The notes beneath the pieces are model-generated. The model worked only from the letters and a program-made list of their open reading frames with translations. It searched no databases and was not told where the DNA came from. From Streptomyces hygroscopicus subsp. hygroscopicus (GTDB taxonomy: Bacteria > Actinomycetota > Actinomycetes > Streptomycetales > Streptomycetaceae), in the NCBI RefSeq assembly GCF_001553455.1, contig NZ_BBOX01000121.1, positions 1 to 64,000 on the forward strand: 64,000 nucleotides of DNA, read 5' to 3'. The position numbers and the translations under genes are program-made. Position 1 is the stretch's first letter, and every line of letters starts with the position of its first letter. Positions 59,133 through 64,000 of the stretch are shown here, piece by piece.

Positions 59133-59166
59133 TCGGTGAACAGTTGGAATCACAAGTGTTCACTGA
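59133..59166. promoter_or_regulatory. TetR half-sites TGAACA...TGTTCA
   Basis: TCGGTGAACA (59133-59142) and TGTTCACTGA (59157-59166) are inverted half-sites spaced by 14 bp. They resemble the closer-set site at 59200-59221, so the divergent TetR may bind more than one place between the two genes. Confidence 0.5.
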
Positions 59167-59199
59167 CTTCTAGAGTACCCCGGCGCGGGCTGGATAAAT

Positions 59200-59221
59200 T
59201 CAGCGAACAGATGTTTACTGA
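59200..59221. promoter_or_regulatory. TetR operator candidate TCAGCGAACA-GA-TGTTTACTGA
   Basis: A near-perfect 10-2-10 inverted repeat (8 of 10 positions pair) ending 5 bp before the TetR start codon, well placed for autorepression. Confidence 0.6.
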
Positions 59222-59226
59222 ATGAT

Positions 59227-59994
59227 ATGAGTCACACGTCCGGGGTCCGGCAGGCCCAGAAGGCGAAGACCCGGCGCGCCCTGATGGACGCGGCGCTGCG
59301 GCTGCTGGAGGACCAGAGCCTGAGCAGCCTCGGGCTGCGGGAGGTCACCCGGGCGGTCGGGGTCGCGCCGGCCGCCTTCTACCGGCACTTCCGGGATCTG
59401 AGCGATCTCGGCGTCACCCTCGTCGAGGAGTGCCTGGGCAGTCTGCACCACATGATCCGCGCGATACTCGCCGATCAGGACGGTGACGAGGAGCGGATCG
59501 ACGCCACTGTCGAGGCGGTCGCCGAGCATGTCCGCCGCTATCCCGCGCACATCCGCTTCATCGCGCGTGAGCGGCACGGCGGGGTGCGCGCGGTGCGTGA
59601 GGCCATCGCCGCCGAGCTGGGCGGATTCGCCGATGAGGTGGCCGCCGCGTTCGCCCCGTCGCTCTCGCCGGAGGGCTGGCCGCCGGAGGATGTCCGGATG
59701 CTCGCGGAGCTGTACGTGGACCACATGGTGATGACGGCGACGGCGTTCCTGGAGGCCCAGGCGGCGGGTCGGGGAGTGCCCGGGGCGGGCCCCCGGGTGG
59801 GACAAGGGGAGCCCGGGGCGGTTCAGGAGGAGGCGGGAGGCCAGGAGGTGATCGGGGCGGGTCGCCCCGGTCCACTGGCGGACCCGCGGGAGGCCCGGCC
59901 CGGCCGTTCGGAGGACGAGCGGCGCGTTGCCGCCACCGCGCGCAAACAGCTGCTGCTGATCAGCCTCGGGCGCCGCCACTGGCGCGACGGGTGA
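59227..59994 (+). CDS. TetR regulator, FabR-like, with low-complexity insert
   Basis: A 255-residue TetR protein. The HTH is at residues 15-60 (ALRLLEDQSLSSLGLREVTRAVG, PAAFYRHFRDLSDL), and the C-terminus ends ATARKQLLLISLGRRHWRDG, as in FabR-type fatty-acid-linked regulators. Between about residues 178 and 230 there is a Gly/Pro/Glu-rich insert not usual in the family (typical length about 200). The last 35 bp overlap the convergent metalloprotease gene. Likely regulates itself and the divergent small membrane proteins. Confidence 0.87.
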   Translation: MSHTSGVRQAQKAKTRRALMDAALRLLEDQSLSSLGLREVTRAVGVAPAAFYRHFRDLSDLGVTLVEECLGSLHHMIRAILADQDGDEERIDATVEAVAEHVRRYPAHIRFIARERHGGVRAVREAIAAELGGFADEVAAAFAPSLSPEGWPPEDVRMLAELYVDHMVMTATAFLEAQAAGRGVPGAGPRVGQGEPGAVQEEAGGQEVIGAGRPGPLADPREARPGRSEDERRVAATARKQLLLISLGRRHWRDG

Positions 59995-61291
59995 TCTCCA
60001 CGACGTAGTCGCCGGCCGTGTTCAGGCCGGTGACGCGGACCCGCACCCGTATGCCGCCCACCTCCCCGCTGAAGGTCTCGCCGGGTGCGTAGGGCGCGTC
60101 GCTGAGCCCGGGGTGGACGTTGCGCTCCCGGGTGCAGCCGCGGCCGTGGGGGGTGGAGTCCATGACGGTGACGGGGCCGCCGCCGGAGTCGACACCGGTG
60201 TCCACCCAGGAGACCAGGACACCGGGTTTGCAGATGGCCTCGTCGTTGCCGCCCTCCGTCCGCGCCTCGATCGCGTAGCCGGTGGACGGCGAGACGGGGA
60301 CGAAGACGAGCTTGGTCCCGTCCGGCCGGTTCAGCGGGGACAGGGTGTGCGCGAAGACCCCGGAACCGGCGGCGCAGGCGATCTGCCGCGGGCGGAGCCA
60401 GCCGAGTTTCCACTTGTGCCAGGCCAGCAGGTCGTTTCCGGCGCCCCAGTCCTCGGACATGATGTCCCAGTGGCCCGCCTTGTCGCCGCCGTCCCGGGTG
60501 TAGAGGTCGGGCAGGCCGAAGACATGGCCGTTCTCGTGCGGCAGGACGCGGAAACCGGTGCGGCGCAGCGAGCCGGAGCCGTCGTCCTGGCGGCTGTAGA
60601 CGAACGAGACATTGGCCAGCGGAACGCCGTCGGCGGTCGGGGCCTGCTGGTTGTCGGCATAGGTGACAGACAGCACGGCGTGGGCGGCCGGCGGCCCGGC
60701 GTTCGGGGTGACCAGGACGTTCACCAGGTCGTAGCGGCGGAAGTCGACCTCGGGGTCGGCGGCCTTGGCGATATCGGCGACCAGTCTGCGGTAGCCCGGA
60801 TCGAAGGGGCTGCCGCGCTTGATGCCGTACGCGCGGAACGAGCGCGGCATCCGCAGCCAGTGGGCGATCGGCATCTCGGGGCGGTAGTCCAGCCGTCCGT
60901 ACGAGCTCTGCGCGAACCACCGGGTGGTCTGGGGGAAGAACTCCTCGAAGCGCTGGCGGGCGGTGCCCTGGCCGTGGACATCGGGGAAGTCGATCATGAG
61001 GTTGAGGGCCCGGACCGTGCCGGTGCTGCGGCTGTAGCCGCGGCCGGTGGGGATGCCCTCGGACATCTGCAGCCCCGTGCCGGGGGCGAGGGCGCAGGGT
61101 GCCAGGGAGCCGAGGGCCGGGCGCGCGGAGGGCGCCTGGGGCAGTTCGGGGTGGGTGGGGAGCGCGGGACGCGGGGCCGCCGCCGGGGCGACCACCGCCA
61201 CCGTGAGCACGGCGGCGGTGGCGAACGCGCTGCCTCGGCGGGGGCGGCGTATTCGTATGCGGTGGCGGGTGGTCCCCTGCGTCTGCTTCAT
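59960..61291 (-). CDS. M6 family metalloprotease, secreted
   Basis: A 443-residue exported zinc protease of the immune-inhibitor-A-like M6 family. A signal peptide (RRGSAFATAAVLTVAVVAPAAA) spans about residues 15-42. The zinc motif HExxH is HENGHVFGLPDL near residue 245, with the Met-turn-like DIMSEDWGAGN about 25 residues later. A C-terminal beta domain follows. The ATG at 61291 is used because the signal peptide follows; a stronger ribosome-binding site is not seen. It overlaps the TetR gene tail-to-tail by 35 bp. Confidence 0.88.
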   Translation of the reverse strand: MKQTQGTTRHRIRIRRPRRGSAFATAAVLTVAVVAPAAAPRPALPTHPELPQAPSARPALGSLAPCALAPGTGLQMSEGIPTGRGYSRSTGTVRALNLMIDFPDVHGQGTARQRFEEFFPQTTRWFAQSSYGRLDYRPEMPIAHWLRMPRSFRAYGIKRGSPFDPGYRRLVADIAKAADPEVDFRRYDLVNVLVTPNAGPPAAHAVLSVTYADNQQAPTADGVPLANVSFVYSRQDDGSGSLRRTGFRVLPHENGHVFGLPDLYTRDGGDKAGHWDIMSEDWGAGNDLLAWHKWKLGWLRPRQIACAAGSGVFAHTLSPLNRPDGTKLVFVPVSPSTGYAIEARTEGGNDEAICKPGVLVSWVDTGVDSGGGPVTVMDSTPHGRGCTRERNVHPGLSDAPYAPGETFSGEVGGIRVRVRVTGLNTAGDYVVEITRRASGGARG

Positions 61292-61615
61292 TGCCGACCA
61301 CGGTGTGCCGACGCCGACCGGGGCGCCCCTCGGATGCGCCGTGCGGGGGAATGGACTGCTCCGTCCGGGTGGCGGGGCCTCCGGGAAGGTGTGAGACAGG
61401 TCACCCGCGGACTCAGAAATTCCGGGGAGTGATTCCCCGTTTAACCGAGTGATCGCGTAAACGGGGACCGAATCCCCGGAAGCGTTGAACTCGAACATCC
61501 ATCACCACGGCCGGGCCCGGCGCCGTCGCTGGGCCGCCGGGCCGCCGGGCCGCCGGGCCGCCGGGCCGCCGGAGAACCGTACGCGCGGATGCCGTACGCA
61601 GAAGGGAGTGCTGTC
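61292..61615. repeat. Intergenic region with 8-bp GGGCCGCC repeats
   Basis: Five tandem GGGCCGCC units at 61531-61570 precede the second TetR gene. No gene is supportable in this divergent gap. The repeat could vary promoter spacing by slippage. Confidence 0.75.
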
Positions 61616-62266
61616 ATGGCCGCCGACACGACGATCGCGAAGCCCGCACAGCCTCGGCTGCGCGCGGACGCCCTGCGCAATCGGGAGCGTATTGTCGCGG
61701 CGGCCCGTGAGGCGATCGTCGAGCACGGGGCGGGGAGCCCCCTCGATGAAATCGCTCGACGGGCGGGGGTCGGCAATGCCACGATCTACCGGCACTTCAC
61801 GGACCGCCGTGAGCTGATCCACCATGTGGCGCTCTCGGTGATGTCCCGCGCCGCCGATCAGGCCGAATCCGCCCTGGCCGAGGAGCCCGACGGCTTCTCG
61901 GCGCTGGAGCGCTTCGTCCACGCCGCGGCGGACGAGCGCATCGGCGCGCTGTGCCTTCTGCTCTCCGATGGCATCGACAAGGAGCACCCTGACCTGATTG
62001 CCACCCGTGACCGTCTGTCCGCCGATGTCGAGGCCCTCATGGGGGCCGCGCGAGCCGGTGGACAACTGCGCACCGACATCGGCGTCGGTGATCTGATGGT
62101 CGCGCTCAACCAGCTCACCCGGCCGCTGCCCGGCAGCGCCTGCGTGAACTTCGACACCTTCGTGCACCGGCATCTGCAGCTGTTCCTGGACGGTCTGCGG
62201 GCTCCGGCGCGCTCCGAACTACCGGGGGAATCCGTGACCTTGCAGGACCTGCAGCAGCGGCCGTGA
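61616..62266 (+). CDS. TetR family regulator
   Basis: A 216-residue regulator. The HTH is at residues 20-70 (RERIVAAAREAIVEHGAG, then IARRAGVGNATIYRHFTDRRELI), and the C-terminal domain matches the SbtR/TetR_C class near ALVDLLQLFLDGL-like HLQLFLDGLRAP. GAAGGGAG precedes the ATG. It lies 175 bp before the co-directional MFS exporter gene, the usual repressor-pump arrangement. Confidence 0.9.
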   Translation: MAADTTIAKPAQPRLRADALRNRERIVAAAREAIVEHGAGSPLDEIARRAGVGNATIYRHFTDRRELIHHVALSVMSRAADQAESALAEEPDGFSALERFVHAAADERIGALCLLLSDGIDKEHPDLIATRDRLSADVEALMGAARAGGQLRTDIGVGDLMVALNQLTRPLPGSACVNFDTFVHRHLQLFLDGLRAPARSELPGESVTLQDLQQRP

Positions 62267-62441
62267 CGTAGATCGCACCGGCCGCCACCAGGCCACCGCT
62301 TATTCCGCGTGCGTTCACAGGTCTTCTGTACGTGCGTCGTCGCCTCTCGCTACCTGTTACCCGTCGGCTCGAACCGGTCTGACACCGACCGGCCTTACTC
62401 GTCCCATTTATCACTCTCCGCACTGCTAGGTAGGCCCATCC

Positions 62442-63950
62442 ATGCCCGAAACGGCTCAATACGTGGATCCCCGGCGCTGGAAAGCGCTGATATTCATCGC
62501 CCTCGCCCAGCTGATGGTCGTGCTCGACGCGACCATCGTGAACATCGCGCTGCCCAGCGCCCAGGCCGACCTCGGCATCTCGGACGGCAACCGGCAGTGG
62601 GTCATCACGGCCTACGCCCTCGCCTTCGGCGGACTGCTGCTGTTCGGCGGCAGGATCGCCGACCTGTGGGGCCGCAAGCAGACCTTCCTCGTCGGCCTCG
62701 TCGGCTTCGCGGCCGCCTCGGCCATCGGGGGCGCCGCGGTGAACACCGGCATGCTGCTGGGCGCGCGTGCGCTGCAGGGCGTGTTCGGCGCGCTGCTCGC
62801 CCCCTCCGCGCTCTCGCTGCTCGCCGTGATGTTCACCGACCCCAAGGAGCGCGCCAAGGCGTTCGGTGTCTTCGGTGCCATCGCGGGTGGTGGCGGCGCC
62901 GTCGGCCTGATCCTCGGTGGTGTGCTCACCGAGTACCTGGACTGGCGCTGGACCTTCTTCGTGAACATCCCGTTCGCCATCATCGCCGCGGTCGGCGCGA
63001 TCGCCGTGATCCGTGAGCCGGTGGAGAGCCACAACTCGTCCCGGCTGGACATCCCCGGTGTGCTGCTGGCCTCCACGGGTCTGGTCGCACTGGTCTACGG
63101 CTTCACCCGGGCCGAGTCCGACGGCTGGTCCGCGGGCCCGACCGTCGGACTGTTCGTCGCCGCGGCCGTGCTGCTGATCGCCTTCGTGATCGTCGAGTCG
63201 CGGGTCAAGGCCCCGCTGCTGCCGCTGCGCGTGGTCGCCAACCGGAACCGGGGCGGTGTCTACGCCTCGCTGGGCCTCGCCATCATCGGCATGTTCGGCC
63301 TGTTCCTCTTCCTCACCTACTACATGCAGGTCGTCAAGGGGTACAGCCCGGTCAGGACCGGCTTCGCCTTCCTGCCGATGGTCGCGGGCATGATCACCGG
63401 CTCGACGCAGATCGGCGCCCGGCTGATGACCCGGGTCCCGGCGCGGCTGCTGATGGGGCCGGGCTTCCTGGTGGCCTCGGTCGGCATGCTGCTGCTGACC
63501 CAGATCGACCTGGACACCTCGTACCCGGCGCTGATCCTGCCCGCGTTCCTGCTGCTCGGCCTCGGTATGGGTACCGCCTTCATGCCGGCGATGAGCCTGG
63601 CCACGCATGGTGTCGAGCCGCGTGACGCGGGTGTCGCCTCGGCGATGGTCAACACCTCGCAGCAGGTGGGCGGCGCCATCGGCACCGCGCTGCTGAACAC
63701 CATCGCGGCGAGCGCCACCACCGAGTACGCGAAGTCGCACGCGGCGGCGGCCTCCTCGCGCAAGGCGCTGGAGCTCCAGTCGATGGTGCACGGCTACACC
63801 TCCGCCATCTGGTGGGCGGTCGGCATCCTGGTGCTGGCCGCGGTGATCGCCATCACGCTGGTCAAGGCCGGACAGCAGGAGAACGGCGGCGCGGTCGCGG
63901 GCTCTGGCGACGGAGCGGCGGAGGACGCCATTCCGGTCATGGCGCACTGA
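62442..63950 (+). CDS. MFS drug:H+ antiporter, DHA2 (14-TM) family
   Basis: A 502-residue EmrB/QacA-type exporter with about 14 hydrophobic helices. The DHA signatures LDATIVNIALPSAQADLG (motif D1, with the membrane Asp), GRIADLWGRKQTFLVG (motif A), ARALQGVFGALLAPSAL (motif B) and GGVLTEYLDWRWTFFVNIPF (motif C region) are present. It exports hydrophobic drugs or metabolites using the proton gradient. Substrate unknown; likely repressed by the TetR upstream. The last 45 residues are a polar cytoplasmic tail. Confidence 0.93.
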   Translation: MPETAQYVDPRRWKALIFIALAQLMVVLDATIVNIALPSAQADLGISDGNRQWVITAYALAFGGLLLFGGRIADLWGRKQTFLVGLVGFAAASAIGGAAVNTGMLLGARALQGVFGALLAPSALSLLAVMFTDPKERAKAFGVFGAIAGGGGAVGLILGGVLTEYLDWRWTFFVNIPFAIIAAVGAIAVIREPVESHNSSRLDIPGVLLASTGLVALVYGFTRAESDGWSAGPTVGLFVAAAVLLIAFVIVESRVKAPLLPLRVVANRNRGGVYASLGLAIIGMFGLFLFLTYYMQVVKGYSPVRTGFAFLPMVAGMITGSTQIGARLMTRVPARLLMGPGFLVASVGMLLLTQIDLDTSYPALILPAFLLLGLGMGTAFMPAMSLATHGVEPRDAGVASAMVNTSQQVGGAIGTALLNTIAASATTEYAKSHAAAASSRKALELQSMVHGYTSAIWWAVGILVLAAVIAITLVKAGQQENGGAVAGSGDGAAEDAIPVMAH

Positions 63951-64000
63951 GGTACTGGTGCGCTGAGGTTACTGGCGTGCTGAGGTGCTGGTGCACTGAT
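63946..64000. repeat. 16-bp imperfect repeats after MFS gene
   Basis: Three to four copies of a CTGAGGTACTGGTGCG-like unit run from the MFS stop codon to the window edge, the array probably continuing beyond it. Confidence 0.7.

Noticed and set aside
58285-59139. 284-codon plus-strand frame across the small membrane genes
   Set aside because: It runs antisense through two membrane-protein genes and a terminator, with a repeat-derived N-terminus.

Overview
The window is high-GC DNA with GTG/TTG starts, tight ATGA/GTGA gene overlaps, TetR and LuxR regulators, lipoproteins and a complete desferrioxamine locus. It is therefore almost certainly from a Streptomyces or a close relative. It splits into chromosomal blocks, an acetoin-use block, a worn-out mobile island rich in phage and defence debris, and a return to chromosomal genes at a tRNA-Arg.

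Positions 1-23,500 are mostly chromosomal. They hold a TetM/OtrA-like ribosomal protection GTPase with low-complexity insertions and a TetR/NAD(P)-binding-protein divergent pair. A non-homologous end-joining set follows: Ku divergent from split LigD polymerase and LigD ligase genes. Next are a PLP deaminase-like enzyme, a solute-binding lipoprotein with a membrane partner, and an LCM-type methyltransferase. A carnitine degradation operon (cleavage enzyme, dehydrogenase, thioesterase) sits beside a fused XRE-TetR regulator. The block ends with a beta-lactamase-fold lipoprotein, a two-component system, an O-methyltransferase, an epoxide hydrolase and a GYD protein.

Positions 23,600-35,200 form an acetoin/2,3-butanediol block. 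It has an AcoR-type sensor fused to a SpoIIE phosphatase and an RsbW-like ATPase, a butanediol dehydrogenase, a frameshifted membrane-protein pseudogene, an AcoR-like activator without an AAA+ domain, and acoX-acoA-acoB-acoC. Near-identical 23-bp sequences with direct TTGCAC repeats lie upstream of both the activator gene and acoX, in opposite orientations, and look like shared operators.

Positions 35,300-50,150 are an island in decay. They carry fragments of a phage terminase and probably a portal protein around an hsp20/DUF2267/anti-sigma cassette, and an orphan qatC. A qatB-like gene is split by a 2.5-kb IS481-family transposon that carries a VOC protein and a WYL regulator as passengers. 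Also present are a PD-(D/E)XK nuclease-like gene, an unknown 388-residue gene, two tyrosine-integrase fragments, an HNH fragment and an AIPR abortive-infection gene of visibly lower GC. The island ends at an intact tRNA-Arg(CCT), a typical integration target.

Positions 50,300-64,000 return to the chromosome. The desferrioxamine genes desD-desC-desB-desA, a siderophore-interacting reductase and the siderophore-binding lipoprotein lie on one strand, with an iron box upstream of the lipoprotein gene. Small membrane proteins, a TetR with repeated operator half-sites, an M6 metalloprotease, another TetR and a 14-TM MFS exporter complete the window. Degenerate GC-rich short tandem repeats recur in many intergenic gaps.
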